Below, piece after piece: positions 8,948 through 22,797 of a stretch of DNA of 64,000 nucleotides. The stretch covers positions 3,472,001-3,536,000 of the forward strand of contig NZ_CP182493.1 in the NCBI RefSeq assembly GCF_052056295.1, read 5' to 3'. Both the position numbers and the translations under genes were made by a program. Numbering within the stretch: position 1 is the first letter of the stretch; every line of letters starts with the position of its first letter. This DNA is from Catenovulum sp052056295. Its GTDB lineage: Bacteria; Pseudomonadota; Gammaproteobacteria; Enterobacterales; Alteromonadaceae. Under the pieces are notes generated by a model that had not been told where the DNA came from, did not search any database, and saw nothing but the letters and a program-made list of their open reading frames with translations.

Positions 8948-9691
8948 ATGATTATTCAAACTGAATTTGTCGACTTGCCAACGCCAACAGGCACTATGAG
9001 AACATATATATATCGTCCGCAAGCGGAAGGTTCGTATCCTGCGATAATTTATTACTCAGAAATATTTCAGCAAACCGCACCTATCGCACGTTCTGCCGCA
9101 TTAATGGCTGGGCACGGTTTTGTTGTATTGGTTCCGGAAGTTTTTCATGAATTAAATCCAATCGGTACTGTGTTAGGTTATGATGATGAAGGTAAAGACA
9201 AAGGCAATGCAGATAAGTTTGCCAAACCTTTAGAAAGCCATGACTCTGATGTTGTTGCTATGTATGATTTTTTACAGCAACAAGCTTATTGTACTGGCAA
9301 AGTTGGTGCTATGGGGGTTTGTATTGGTGGTCACTTGGCATACCGTGCTGCGATCAACCCAAATATACTTTCCGCTGTTTGTTTATATGCAACAGATATT
9401 CATTCAAACACCTTACCGAGTGAAGAAAACGGCGACTCATTAACTCGTACTAAAGAAATTCAAGGGGAGTTAATGATGATTTGGGGTAAACAAGACCCAC
9501 ATGTCCCTGATGCAGGGCGTTTTTTAGTTCATCAAAATTTGCTTGATAGCAAAGTTAAGTTTACTTGGCATGAATTTAATGCTGCCCATGCATTTATGCG
9601 TGATGAAGGGTTAGATAGATTCGATCCAGAATTAGCCTTAACAGTTTATAAAATGGCTGTTGATTTATTTAGAAGAAGCTTACTTGCGTAA
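8948..9691 (+). CDS. Dienelactone hydrolase family protein
   Basis: Alpha/beta hydrolase, 247 residues, with the cysteine nucleophile motif GVCIGGH near residue 124 and a catalytic-type His in AAHAFMRD near 216; an Asp in IWGKQDPHVPD completes a Cys-Asp-His triad. The family hydrolyses dienelactones and related esters, but many members have unknown substrates. Cytoplasmic. Divergent from the glucosylglycerate operon and 36 nt before an MTHFR-like gene, with which it may be co-transcribed. Confidence 0.88.
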   Translation: MIIQTEFVDLPTPTGTMRTYIYRPQAEGSYPAIIYYSEIFQQTAPIARSAALMAGHGFVVLVPEVFHELNPIGTVLGYDDEGKDKGNADKFAKPLESHDSDVVAMYDFLQQQAYCTGKVGAMGVCIGGHLAYRAAINPNILSAVCLYATDIHSNTLPSEENGDSLTRTKEIQGELMMIWGKQDPHVPDAGRFLVHQNLLDSKVKFTWHEFNAAHAFMRDEGLDRFDPELALTVYKMAVDLFRRSLLA

Positions 9692-9727
9692 TTTCGGTTT
9701 AAATTAGCTCAGTAAGTGTGAGGATAT

Positions 9728-10477
9728 ATGAATATTTCGTTTGAAGTCGTCCCAAGGACTGAAGAAGCAACTTTTGAACAATTAGAATTTGTTGAACAAA
9801 ATTTGCCTTTTGTAGACACAATTAATATACCTGATTTGTTGCGTTTGCCTATTCGCAGTTGGGACGGTGCTAAGTTGGTTAATCGTCAAAAGTATCGTTA
9901 CATTCCACATGTACGTGCGATTGATTTTGATATTAAATCAACTCGATTGCAGCAAATTATCGAAGCTAATGAGTTAGATAAAATATTATTGGTCACAGGT
10001 GATCCACCACCAGATAGAACTCATTTAGTTTATTCAACAGACGTAGTGGATTTAATTAAGGTCATACGAAAAGATTTCCCTAATATCGAAATTTATTGTG
10101 GCTTTGACCCATATCGTCATGGTGTTAAACAAGAAAAAGACTATATCTTAGATAAGTTTGAAGCAGGGGCTGATTACATTTTATCGCAGCCATTTTTTGA
10201 TACGCGTTTGTTAGATATATATGCTGATTTTTTACCAGCAGATAAAGTGTATTGGGGGGTTTCTCCAGTTATTACTGAGCGTAGCCAAGCGTATTGGGAA
10301 AATGTTAATAAGGTAGTATTCCCATCTGACTTTAAACCAGACTATGATTGGAATACGGATTTTGCAGTAAAAGTACTGAAACATTGTCAGCAGACAGGTT
10401 CACACTGTTATTTCATGCCAATTCGTATCGATCTACAAAAATACTTCTTGCCAATTCGCCAAGCAATGAATTGGTAA
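9728..10477 (+). CDS. Methylenetetrahydrofolate reductase-like protein
   Basis: TIM-barrel protein of 249 residues resembling the MetF family: SFEVVPR at the N-terminus corresponds to the MetF SFEFFPP segment, TGDPPPD near residue 93 to the conserved RGDxP loop, and a GADYILSQPFFD segment matches the MetF GADFLITQLFFD region. It is shorter than MetF (about 290) and the substitutions suggest a paralogue of unknown substrate rather than the main methionine-pathway enzyme. GAGGA lies upstream of the ATG. Ends 4 nt from the convergent kinase gene. Confidence 0.75.
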   Translation: MNISFEVVPRTEEATFEQLEFVEQNLPFVDTINIPDLLRLPIRSWDGAKLVNRQKYRYIPHVRAIDFDIKSTRLQQIIEANELDKILLVTGDPPPDRTHLVYSTDVVDLIKVIRKDFPNIEIYCGFDPYRHGVKQEKDYILDKFEAGADYILSQPFFDTRLLDIYADFLPADKVYWGVSPVITERSQAYWENVNKVVFPSDFKPDYDWNTDFAVKVLKHCQQTGSHCYFMPIRIDLQKYFLPIRQAMNW

Positions 10478-10480
10478 AGT

Positions 10481-12232
10481 TTAAGCAAGTGCTTGCATTT
10501 CAGTTACTTTAGGTATGGTAATACTGTAATGCAAGCCTTTGCCCAATTCACTTTTAGCACTAATACTGCCATTTAGCGTTTGTTTAACTAAGTTGTAGGT
10601 AATATGGGTGCCTAAACCAGAACCACCTTTTTCACGTTTAGTGGTAAAAAATGGGTCAAATAGTTTATTGAGGATTTCTTTGCTAACACCTTTACCATTA
10701 TCGTGGTATTCAATTTGGATCTCTTCACCTAGGTCGGTGATTTCAATATCGATCTGACCCTGTTTCACCCGCTCAAATCCGTGGATCACTGAGTTCATAA
10801 TTAAGTTGGTAAAAATTTGTGAAATAGCACCCGCTGGACAACGCATATCTAATTGTTCTGGGCATGCCACTGAAATTTTATGCTGAGTTTTCTTTAAATG
10901 TGGATTAAGAGATTTAATGATGTCGTGGACGTAATGATTGAGTTCGATATCTCGAATGGCTTCACTCGCTTGATCAACCGCTATCTGTTTAAAACTAGCA
11001 ACTAAATCAGAAGCGCGTTTTAAATTAGAGGTGATTAGGTTGATGCTTTCTTCTGCATCCTTGACATATTTTTGCAAGTGTTTTGGTGTCAGAGTTTTTT
11101 CTTCAAAGTGTTTATTTAACACACGAATTTGTTCAGTTAAATAACTGCTGGCTGTTACGCTGACTCCTATTGGTGTATTAACATCATGGGCGATGCCGGC
11201 AACTAAGCCGCCAAGAGAGGCCATTTTTTCGGACTCTACAAGTTGACCTTGTGCCGATTTTAGCTCGTGCAACGAGGCTTCAAGTTCTTTTTGTTTAACC
11301 AATAATGCTTGCTCGGCGTGTTTACGGGTTTCGATACCTTGCCTTAATTCATTACGACTGCCTTCAAGCTCCTTTTTCTGTTCTTCTAAATCAAGCATAA
11401 CCCGACTCAAATTTGCGGTTTTGCGCGCAACTTCTTGTTCAAGCATTAGATTCTGGTCGTCAAGCTTACTATTGGCTTCAACTAAACGACTGTGAGCTGA
11501 CTCTAGTTCTTTGTTGTAGTCGATTAAACGATCAATTAAGCCATTGTAAGCATCTTGCAACACTGATAATTCATTGTGCTCGGCCTGATCTAGATTAATT
11601 TTAGATTTTGCAAGGCGCTCAATATCAAAGTCTTCTATCTGTTCTGTTAATTCGTATAAAGGTCTAGAGAGTAAAGTTCTAAAAGTGAGCCAAATGATGA
11701 TAAATAAACTCAAGGTAATAAAAACCGCTTTAAACATTAATAAGAACAGCGGAATTTTTATTCTTTCTATAATGATATTTCGAGAGGAAATAAGTGTCAC
11801 ATCACCAACTTGAATTGGTCGGCCAGAAAACTCAAATATAAGAGGATATATGTAGCCGAATAGTCCATCTGGATTTTTATTGATAATGACAGAGTCTTTG
11901 TTGTAGTTCACATCGAGATTATCATTAACTATGGCGTCACCAAGTCGAGAAATGACTTGGCCATTTTCGTCACGTAAAATAATACCTTCTATAGAAGGCA
12001 TAGCTAACAAACCTTGAGCAATAGTTACGGATTGCTGAACATTTAACTCCCAAATTGCTCGAGTGAGACTACCGCTGAAGGTTTTTTGTAGGGTTTTTAA
12101 TTCGTCTTCAATGTGACTTTTGGTGATGTAGTACTCACTAACGACTTGCACAGCAGTCACTATGACAGTTAAGAGTAAGTATATGGTCAGTACTTTGGTT
12201 AAAAGCTTACGAGAAATACTAAGTTGTTTCAT
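10481..12232 (-). CDS. Membrane sensor histidine kinase, orphan
   Basis: 583 residues: transmembrane segment 1 (about 14-35), a short extracytoplasmic sensor domain (about 36-156), transmembrane segment 2 (about 158-182), a HAMP-like linker, a long coiled coil (about 235-335), a HisKA box with phospho-acceptor H349 in GIAHDVNTP, then a HATPase with N box (TNLIMNSVIHG), G1 (DNGKGV) and G2 (GSGLGTH). It should autophosphorylate in response to an unknown signal and pass phosphate to a response regulator. No regulator gene is adjacent, so the partner is encoded elsewhere. Confidence 0.93.
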   Translation of the reverse strand: MKQLSISRKLLTKVLTIYLLLTVIVTAVQVVSEYYITKSHIEDELKTLQKTFSGSLTRAIWELNVQQSVTIAQGLLAMPSIEGIILRDENGQVISRLGDAIVNDNLDVNYNKDSVIINKNPDGLFGYIYPLIFEFSGRPIQVGDVTLISSRNIIIERIKIPLFLLMFKAVFITLSLFIIIWLTFRTLLSRPLYELTEQIEDFDIERLAKSKINLDQAEHNELSVLQDAYNGLIDRLIDYNKELESAHSRLVEANSKLDDQNLMLEQEVARKTANLSRVMLDLEEQKKELEGSRNELRQGIETRKHAEQALLVKQKELEASLHELKSAQGQLVESEKMASLGGLVAGIAHDVNTPIGVSVTASSYLTEQIRVLNKHFEEKTLTPKHLQKYVKDAEESINLITSNLKRASDLVASFKQIAVDQASEAIRDIELNHYVHDIIKSLNPHLKKTQHKISVACPEQLDMRCPAGAISQIFTNLIMNSVIHGFERVKQGQIDIEITDLGEEIQIEYHDNGKGVSKEILNKLFDPFFTTKREKGGSGLGTHITYNLVKQTLNGSISAKSELGKGLHYSITIPKVTEMQALA

Positions 12233-12429
12233 CTAGTTAGTAATTTTTGAAAACACCACATAAACACTATAGGCGCAACTTAAAGAAAATGCCTAACTCA
12301 ATACGACATTTAAATGTAGTTTCATTGTGGCACTTGTTGGGAAATATAACCTAAGCTGTAACAAGATTGTTTGATTTGTACGTTAACTGAACAAACAAAA
12401 CTTTTATCAATAAATATTTAAAAAAATCG

Positions 12430-12457
12430 TTGACGCCCATTCTTTTCTCCCTATAAT
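12430..12457 (+). promoter_or_regulatory. rRNA promoter P1
   Basis: TTGACG at 12430-12435 and TATAAT at 12452-12457, 16 nt apart. An AT-rich tract that could act as an UP element lies upstream, and a GC-rich discriminator (GCGCC) follows the -10, as in stringently controlled rrn promoters. Confidence 0.85.
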
Positions 12458-12565
12458 GCGCCACCACAACGCAGCGACGCGGTGAAGTTCAACTCCTCCA
12501 AATCCTGCTAGCTTGAATCAAAAACTTGTTTTTAAAACTTATCTAAAAAGCTTAAAAATAAAAGG

Positions 12566-12593
12566 TTGACAAGCGAAATGAGAAGCGTAGAAT
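12566..12593 (+). promoter_or_regulatory. rRNA promoter P2
   Basis: TTGACA at 12566-12571 and TAGAAT at 12588-12593, 16 nt apart, followed by the GC-rich discriminator GCGCGCC. Spacing and discriminator copy the upstream promoter, so the operon has tandem promoters 136 nt apart. Confidence 0.85.
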
Positions 12594-12636
12594 GCGCGCC
12601 TCACTTAACGAGTTAAACATAAGTTGCTCGCTAAAA

Positions 12637-12648
12637 TGTTCTTTAAAA
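12637..12648 (+). promoter_or_regulatory. boxA antitermination site, rRNA leader
   Basis: TGTTCTTTAAAA lies 44 nt after promoter P2 and matches the rRNA boxA consensus (TGCTCTTTAACA) at most positions. Expected to load the Nus antitermination complex. Confidence 0.7.
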
Positions 12649-12768
12649 ATTAGTAACCTTATTTATCTGTGTGGGCACTCGCATAGTTTGAATAGATAAA
12701 AAATATTCAATCTATCAGAAGTGACATACTTGTTAATTCAGTAAGATTGAGACAAAGATTAAAACTTT

Positions 12769-14296
<1,528 letters not shown>

Positions 14297-14597
14297 ACGA
14301 AGCTATTAAACGTGCTGAGTGTTCACACAGATAAATAACGGTACTAATAATTAAGAACGACGAGAAGTTATCGCTAAGATGCTTACCTAAGTGTATTAGC
14401 AATGACTTAACGTCAAATGCTCTTTAACAATCTGAAAAAGTAAAAGCTAAAATTAAATTTTTAAGTTCAATTTTAAATCTGATCTAACGAGTTTAATCAA
14501 GCAAACCAAGTATTCTAATCCAGAATATATCGAAAGATATATTCAAATAAACGAAGCGTTGTTTAATTTTATAATCTGATAAACATTCGGGTTGTAT
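14297..14597 (+). other. 16S-23S spacer without tRNA genes
   Basis: About 300 nt. I see no tRNA cloverleaf and no TTCGA/TTCAA T-loop in a tRNA setting, whereas most gammaproteobacterial operons carry tRNA-Ile/Ala or tRNA-Glu here. The spacer holds a boxA copy and the 5' half of the 23S processing stem (TTGTATGGTTAAG, pairing with CTTAACCATACAA after the 23S). Confidence 0.75.
14418..14429 (+). promoter_or_regulatory. boxA antitermination site, 16S-23S spacer
   Basis: TGCTCTTTAACA matches the boxA consensus exactly and sits about 170 nt before the 23S gene, the usual place for the second boxA of an rRNA operon. Confidence 0.85.
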
Positions 14598-17475
<2,878 letters not shown>

Positions 17476-17626
17476 TACAACGCCAAATGTTTATTGGGTT
17501 GCGAAGAATACAAAGATAGTTGTTTGATTAAATAGATTAGATAAACAACAGATTGAAATAGAACTTAAAGATTAAGCTTTTACAAATTCAGATTGGTGAT
17601 TAAGAAATTAATCACGAGACAGTTTA

Positions 17627-17742
17627 TGCCTGGCGGCGATAGCATTGTGGAACCACCTGAACCATTTCGAACTCAGAAGTGAAACACAATAGCGGCGATG
17701 GTAGTGTGGGAGTTCCCATGTGAGAGTAGCACACTGCCAGGC
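17627..17742 (+). rRNA. rrf: 5S ribosomal RNA
   Basis: About 116 nt. Begins TGCCTGGCGGC and ends CTGCCAGGC, which pair as helix I; the middle has the conserved CGAACTCAGAAGTGAAAC segment. Last gene of the operon; no distal tRNA follows. Confidence 0.96.
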
Positions 17743-17759
17743 TTTTAATTTAAGAAGAA

Positions 17760-17786
17760 CCCCAACTCAATGAGTTGGGGTTTTTT
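17760..17786 (+). terminator. rRNA operon terminator
   Basis: CCCCAACTCA / TGAGTTGGGG stem with a very short loop, then TTTTTT: a strong rho-independent terminator 17 nt after the 5S gene. Confidence 0.95.
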
Positions 17787-17887
17787 CGTTTATAGTCTGT
17801 AAATATTCGAGGCGGGGTTTTTTCGTTTATAGTCTGTAAATATTCGAGGCGGGGTTTTTTCGTTTATAGTCTGTAAATATTCGAGGC
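17777..17887 (+). repeat. Three perfect 37-bp tandem repeats derived from the rRNA terminator
   Basis: The 37-bp unit starts GGGGTTTTTTCG and ends ATATTCGAGGC. Copies begin at 17777, 17814 and 17851, are identical, and a partial fourth follows (GGGCTTTTTC at 17888). The first copy includes the 3' arm and T-run of the terminator, so the array is an expansion of the terminator tail. Confidence 0.95.
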
Positions 17888-18010
17888 GGGCTTTTTCCAT
17901 CCGTTGCTGTGCATCTGTTATATCCGGTTTTTCAAGAAACTCGGTCCAAATCAGGCCTAACGTTAGACAAATTCCTAACTCATTCGGAAAAATCTTCTGC
18001 TAACTTCGTA

Positions 18011-19849
18011 TTAATTAATCTGATTAGCCTTTCTATAATTTCCCTGATAATCAAAAATACGGGTGCTGACTAGCCAGTTTTTCTGTTTGGCTTTTTTGTC
18101 TTGTTTGGCGATTATAAAGTCTGGATGAGGCAACATACTTAAGTAAGGAGCTAACTCTGTTAATTGATCAAATTGTTTTGGTGAGGCTCCAGAGCCAATT
18201 CTTCTTGAGAATTCTTGATTAAACACTTCGCGTTGGCGCTTAGAATTAAAATTAAAGCTTTCTTTTATCTCGCTGCCGTCTTCATCAAAATATTGTATAT
18301 AAAGCGCTTGGCCTTTAATTTCAGCGGTTATTCCTGCACAGCGAATGACCATAGCATCTTTTAGTTTAAGCGCGTCTTTTATTTGTTCATCTGGATCAAC
18401 CAATACTTGTTTGCAAGCTTCGCAGTAACGCGCTGCTATATCATTTTCGTGCTGGCATTTAGGGCATTGTTTAAAAACGAATCTATAATTGCATTGGATT
18501 GGTGGATCTTGCTGGATTAATCCCCAACAACGACGGCCAAAGTGTTCGATTAAATCACCATCCGCATCCACTTTTCCCCAAAAGATATTTTGAAAATCAC
18601 ATACAGGGCAGGGTACTTGTACCGGCACTGTACCTTTATTCGGTCTAACAGAGCCAACTTCTGGGTAATAGAGGTCAAAATCATTACCTGCATAATCTAT
18701 CACCAAACAATCTTTTTTATTTGGCGCTAGTCTTAGCCCTCGACCGACAATTTGTTGGTAAAGACTAACCGACTGGGTAGGACGTAAAATGGCAATGAAA
18801 TCGACGTGAGGTGCATCAAAACCTGTAGTTAAAACAGAAACGTTTACTAGATATTTAAGCTTTTTTTGTTTAAAAGCTTCGATTAAATCATCACGTTTTT
18901 TGTTGTCTGTCTGGCCAGTAATCAAAGCGGCTTGCTCTGGGTTAAACTGGCTTAAATAATGAAAAACTTCTTGTGCATGTTCAACTGTCGCTGCAAAAAC
19001 CATAATTCCTTGGCGAGTTTGTCCATGCTGATATATTTGTTCACAAATCGCTTGGGTGACTCTTGGATATTTTGCGACTAATTGATTAATATCATTAGGT
19101 TTATATTCACCATTGGCTGTTGCTTTAAGGGATGAAAAATCGTAATGCTCAGTTGCTGCTTTGATTAATTTAGGCTCAGTTAGATAAGCTTGTTTGATCA
19201 TAACGGCTAATGGTTGTTCAAAAATACAGTGTTCAAATTGTACTGTATGTTCGCTGCGAGCAAATCCATAGTAGTGGTATCTATATATCCAGCCTGTATC
19301 AAGCCGGTAGGGTGTGGCTGTTAAGCCTAATACTCTTAAATTAGGGTTTAGCTCTTGTAGGTGACTAAGCACCTTAGTGTATTGATTATGCGCGGTTTCA
19401 GTTGCTAGACCTGTAAGCTTTTTACCCACGGTCTCACTGGTTAAATCTTCAGTGGGCTTTACTAGTTTTTCTGACGGTAAACCTATGCGATGACATTCAT
19501 CAATAATGATTAAAGAAAATTTTTCTCTGAATTTTGTTAAGTTAGGTGCTACTGACTGAATGCTGGCAAAGGTTACTTTAAATTGGGTTTGTTTTTTATT
19601 TAACCCTGCTGAGAAGATGCCGGCGGTCAGGCCATAACTTTGATATTTAGCATGGTTCTGTTCAACTAACTCTTTGACATGAGTCAGAACTAATATTTTA
19701 CCCTTGGCTTTTTTTGCAAGTTCCGCAATAACTAAACTTTTACCTGAGCCAGTTGGTAGAACAATTACAGCTGATTTGGGTGACTTTTTGAAGTGTTCGA
19801 TTGCTGCATTCACAGCTTGTTGTTGATAGGGGCGAAGTTGATATGCCAT
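18011..19849 (-). CDS. radD: Superfamily 2 helicase RadD
   Basis: Homologue of E. coli RadD (YejH), an SF2 ATPase that interacts with SSB and helps repair double-strand breaks and crosslinks. 612 residues: LRPYQQQAV Q-motif, Walker A LPTGSGKS (about 31-38), DECH (about 112), GLTATP, motif VI QQIVGRGLR, then a cysteine-rich C-terminal part with CPVC, CWG, CPKC and CEAC pairs suggesting a zinc site. Compared with E. coli from memory, about 27 extra residues follow DECHRIG. It lies 75 nt after valS on the same strand. Confidence 0.93.
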   Translation of the reverse strand: MAYQLRPYQQQAVNAAIEHFKKSPKSAVIVLPTGSGKSLVIAELAKKAKGKILVLTHVKELVEQNHAKYQSYGLTAGIFSAGLNKKQTQFKVTFASIQSVAPNLTKFREKFSLIIIDECHRIGLPSEKLVKPTEDLTSETVGKKLTGLATETAHNQYTKVLSHLQELNPNLRVLGLTATPYRLDTGWIYRYHYYGFARSEHTVQFEHCIFEQPLAVMIKQAYLTEPKLIKAATEHYDFSSLKATANGEYKPNDINQLVAKYPRVTQAICEQIYQHGQTRQGIMVFAATVEHAQEVFHYLSQFNPEQAALITGQTDNKKRDDLIEAFKQKKLKYLVNVSVLTTGFDAPHVDFIAILRPTQSVSLYQQIVGRGLRLAPNKKDCLVIDYAGNDFDLYYPEVGSVRPNKGTVPVQVPCPVCDFQNIFWGKVDADGDLIEHFGRRCWGLIQQDPPIQCNYRFVFKQCPKCQHENDIAARYCEACKQVLVDPDEQIKDALKLKDAMVIRCAGITAEIKGQALYIQYFDEDGSEIKESFNFNSKRQREVFNQEFSRRIGSGASPKQFDQLTELAPYLSMLPHPDFIIAKQDKKAKQKNWLVSTRIFDYQGNYRKANQIN

Positions 19850-19869
19850 GTTTGTTAGGGTTAGAAGAT

Positions 19870-19902
19870 GTGTAATAGAGCAGGTAAATCACTCTATTAC
19901 AC
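19870..19902 (-). terminator. Hairpin between valS and radD
   Basis: GTGTAATAGAG and CTCTATTACAC form a perfect 11-bp stem around a 11-nt loop in the 75-nt gap after the valS stop. No good U-run follows, so it may be a weak or factor-dependent terminator, or a processing site. Confidence 0.5.
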
Positions 19903-19924
19903 AGTTTCGCTCTAAGCTAATAGG

Positions 19925-22771
19925 TTACAGAGCAGATATTTCATCATATTGCTGTTTTAGCTTAGTTAATGCACCTTCAAACTCGGCCAGCTTTTCTTTC
20001 TCTTTGTCCAATACATGTGCTGGTGCGTTGTTGACAAACTTTTCATTAGAAAGTTTGTTTTGCACTCTACCAAGTTCACCTTCAGCTTTATCCATGGCTT
20101 TTTTCAAGCGAGCTAGTTCGGCATCTTTATCAATTAAACCTGCCATTGGGATAAGTATCTGCATATCACCAACAAAGGCACTTGCTGAAGCTGGACCTTT
20201 GTCGTCAGCGGCTAGAATTTCAATCGATTCAAGTTTAGCCAATGACTGTAAGAAGGTTTGATTCTCAGCTAAACAGCGTTGGTCATCTACATTTAGGTTA
20301 CGCAACAATACATTTAAAGGTTTATTTGGTGAAATGTTCATTTCGCCACGAATATTACGAATACCTAAAATAAACTGTTTTAACCACTCAACGTCAGCAA
20401 TTGCTGCTTCGTCGACTTTATCCGCAGTAAATTGTGGATAGGCTTGAAGCATAATAGTTTCGCCAGTCACACCTGCTAAAGGTGCTACTTTTTGCCAAAT
20501 CTCTTCAGTGATATATGGCATAACTGGGTGCATTAATTTTAATAAAGTTTCTAGTACTTGGATTAAGGTTTTACGTGTACCACGTTGCTGCGCCTCTGTA
20601 CCACTGGTTAATACTGGTTTAGTTAATTCTAAGTACCAATCACAGAATTGATTCCAGGTAAATTCATACAAGGTTTGCGCTAACAAATCGAAACGATAGC
20701 TATCAATATATTTACGTGATGTTTCTATCGTTTGCTGCAAACGGCCTAAAATCCATTTGTCGGCTAACGACAATTCAATATCACCGCCATTTAAACCACA
20801 GTCTTGTTCTTCTGTGTTCATCAATACATAACGGCTGGCATTCCATAACTTGTTACAGAAGTTGCGATAACCTTCTAAACGTTTCATGTCCCAATTGATA
20901 TCACGACCGGTTGAAGCCATAGCTGCTAAGGTGAAACGCAATGCGTCAGTACCATGTGCTTCAATACCATTTTCAAAGGTTTTACGCGTATTCTTCTCAA
21001 TCTTCTTCGCTAGCTGTGGCTGCATCATGTTGCCACAACGTTTAGTTACTAAAGATTCAAGGTCGATACCATCTATCATGTCGATAGGATCTAACACATT
21101 ACCTTTAGACTTAGACATCTTGTCGCCGTTTTCATCACGAATAAGTCCAGTTACATAAACAGTTTTGAATGGCACTTGCGCTTTGCCATCTTCATCTTTA
21201 ATAAAGTGCATTGTCATCATTATCATTCTGGCAACCCAGAAGAAAATAATGTCGAAACCTGTGACTAACACTTCTGAAGGGTGGAAGGTTTTAAGCTCAG
21301 GTGTTTGCTCTGGCCAACCTAAGGTTGAGAAAGTCCAAAGGGCAGATGAGAACCAAGTATCTAAAACATCTTCGTCTTGAGTTAAGGTTACATCAGCCGC
21401 GATATTGTTTTCGCTACGTACTTCAGCTTCGTCACGACCTACATATACATTGCCTTCAGCATCGTACCAAGCTGGAATTCTATGGCCCCACCACAATTGG
21501 CGTGAAATACACCAATCTTGCACATCATTCATCCACGAGAAATACATGTTTTCGTATTGTTGTGGAACGAACTTAATGTCGCCATTTTTTACAGCGTCAA
21601 TTGCAGGTTCTGCTAATGGTGCAACACGCACATACCATTGGTCAGTTAACAATGGCTCAATAACAACACCAGAACGATCACCATAAGGTACGGTTAAACT
21701 GTGATCTTCAATCACTTCTAACAAACTCAGCTGTTCAAATTCAGCAACTATGGCTTTACGCGCAGCGAATCTGTCTAAACCATGAAAACGTTCAGGAATT
21801 GGTGCGTCTAATTCAAGTGGTTTGCCATCAAAGGTGAAGGTTTCGCCTTGAGCTAAAATAGCTGCGTCTTTATCGAAGATGTTGATCATAGGAAGTTGAT
21901 GGCGTTTACCAACTTCATTATCGTTAAAGTCGTGTGCAGGGGTGATTTTCACACAACCTGTGCCTTTTTCCATATCAGCATGTTCATCGGCGACAATTTT
22001 AATGCGGCGCTCAACAATTGGTAAAATGATCTCTTTGCCGATTAAATCTTGGTAGCGTTCATCTTCTGGATTAACCGCAACACCCGTGTCACCTAACATG
22101 GTTTCTGGACGAGTAGTGGCAACAACTATGTAGTTTTTGCCATCTTTAGTGGTCACACCGTCCGCTAATGGGTAGCGGAAATTCCACATATGGCCTTTTT
22201 TATCTTTGTTTTCTACTTCTAAATCTGAAATAGCTGTGTGTAGTTTAGGATCCCAGTTAACTAAGCGTTTGCCACGATAGATTAAATCTTCTTTGTGTAA
22301 ACGAACAAACACTTCTTTTACTGCTTCAGATAAACCATCATCCATAGTAAAACGTTCGCGATCCCAATCAACTGAAGCGCCTAAACGACGTAGTTGTTGA
22401 GTAATGGTGCCACCTGACTCTTTTTTCCAATCCCAGATTCGGTCGATAAAAGCTTCACGGCCTAGATCATGACGTGTTTTATCTTCTTCTGCTGCTAGTT
22501 TGCGTTCAACAACCATTTGTGTCGCAATACCTGCATGGTCAGTACCGACTTGCCATAAAGTGTTAAATTGATCCATACGTTTATAACGGATCAGTGTATC
22601 CATTATGGTGTCTTGGAAAGCATGACCCATATGCAAACTACCAGTCACATTGGGTGGTGGGATCATAATGCTGTACGCTTGGCCTTCGCCAGACGGTTTA
22701 AAATAGCCTTTTTCTTCCCAAGCTTGGTAAAGGGCTTTTTCGATATTGGATGGATTAAATTTAGTTTCCAT
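19925..22771 (-). CDS. valS: Valyl-tRNA synthetase
   Basis: Class I aminoacyl-tRNA synthetase charging tRNA-Val; 948 residues, normal length. HIGH-type motif in PPNVTGSLHMGHA (about 39-51), the CP1 editing domain with TTRPETMLGDT (about 220), KMSKS in GDKMSKSKGN (about 552-556), an anticodon-binding domain, and the C-terminal coiled-coil arm (about 880-945) typical of ValRS. It follows holC by 26 nt in the conserved pepA-holC-valS order, so it is probably co-transcribed. Confidence 0.98.
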   Translation of the reverse strand: METKFNPSNIEKALYQAWEEKGYFKPSGEGQAYSIMIPPPNVTGSLHMGHAFQDTIMDTLIRYKRMDQFNTLWQVGTDHAGIATQMVVERKLAAEEDKTRHDLGREAFIDRIWDWKKESGGTITQQLRRLGASVDWDRERFTMDDGLSEAVKEVFVRLHKEDLIYRGKRLVNWDPKLHTAISDLEVENKDKKGHMWNFRYPLADGVTTKDGKNYIVVATTRPETMLGDTGVAVNPEDERYQDLIGKEIILPIVERRIKIVADEHADMEKGTGCVKITPAHDFNDNEVGKRHQLPMINIFDKDAAILAQGETFTFDGKPLELDAPIPERFHGLDRFAARKAIVAEFEQLSLLEVIEDHSLTVPYGDRSGVVIEPLLTDQWYVRVAPLAEPAIDAVKNGDIKFVPQQYENMYFSWMNDVQDWCISRQLWWGHRIPAWYDAEGNVYVGRDEAEVRSENNIAADVTLTQDEDVLDTWFSSALWTFSTLGWPEQTPELKTFHPSEVLVTGFDIIFFWVARMIMMTMHFIKDEDGKAQVPFKTVYVTGLIRDENGDKMSKSKGNVLDPIDMIDGIDLESLVTKRCGNMMQPQLAKKIEKNTRKTFENGIEAHGTDALRFTLAAMASTGRDINWDMKRLEGYRNFCNKLWNASRYVLMNTEEQDCGLNGGDIELSLADKWILGRLQQTIETSRKYIDSYRFDLLAQTLYEFTWNQFCDWYLELTKPVLTSGTEAQQRGTRKTLIQVLETLLKLMHPVMPYITEEIWQKVAPLAGVTGETIMLQAYPQFTADKVDEAAIADVEWLKQFILGIRNIRGEMNISPNKPLNVLLRNLNVDDQRCLAENQTFLQSLAKLESIEILAADDKGPASASAFVGDMQILIPMAGLIDKDAELARLKKAMDKAEGELGRVQNKLSNEKFVNNAPAHVLDKEKEKLAEFEGALTKLKQQYDEISAL

Positions 22772-22797
22772 AGCCGGTGTCTTACTCTAATACTGTA

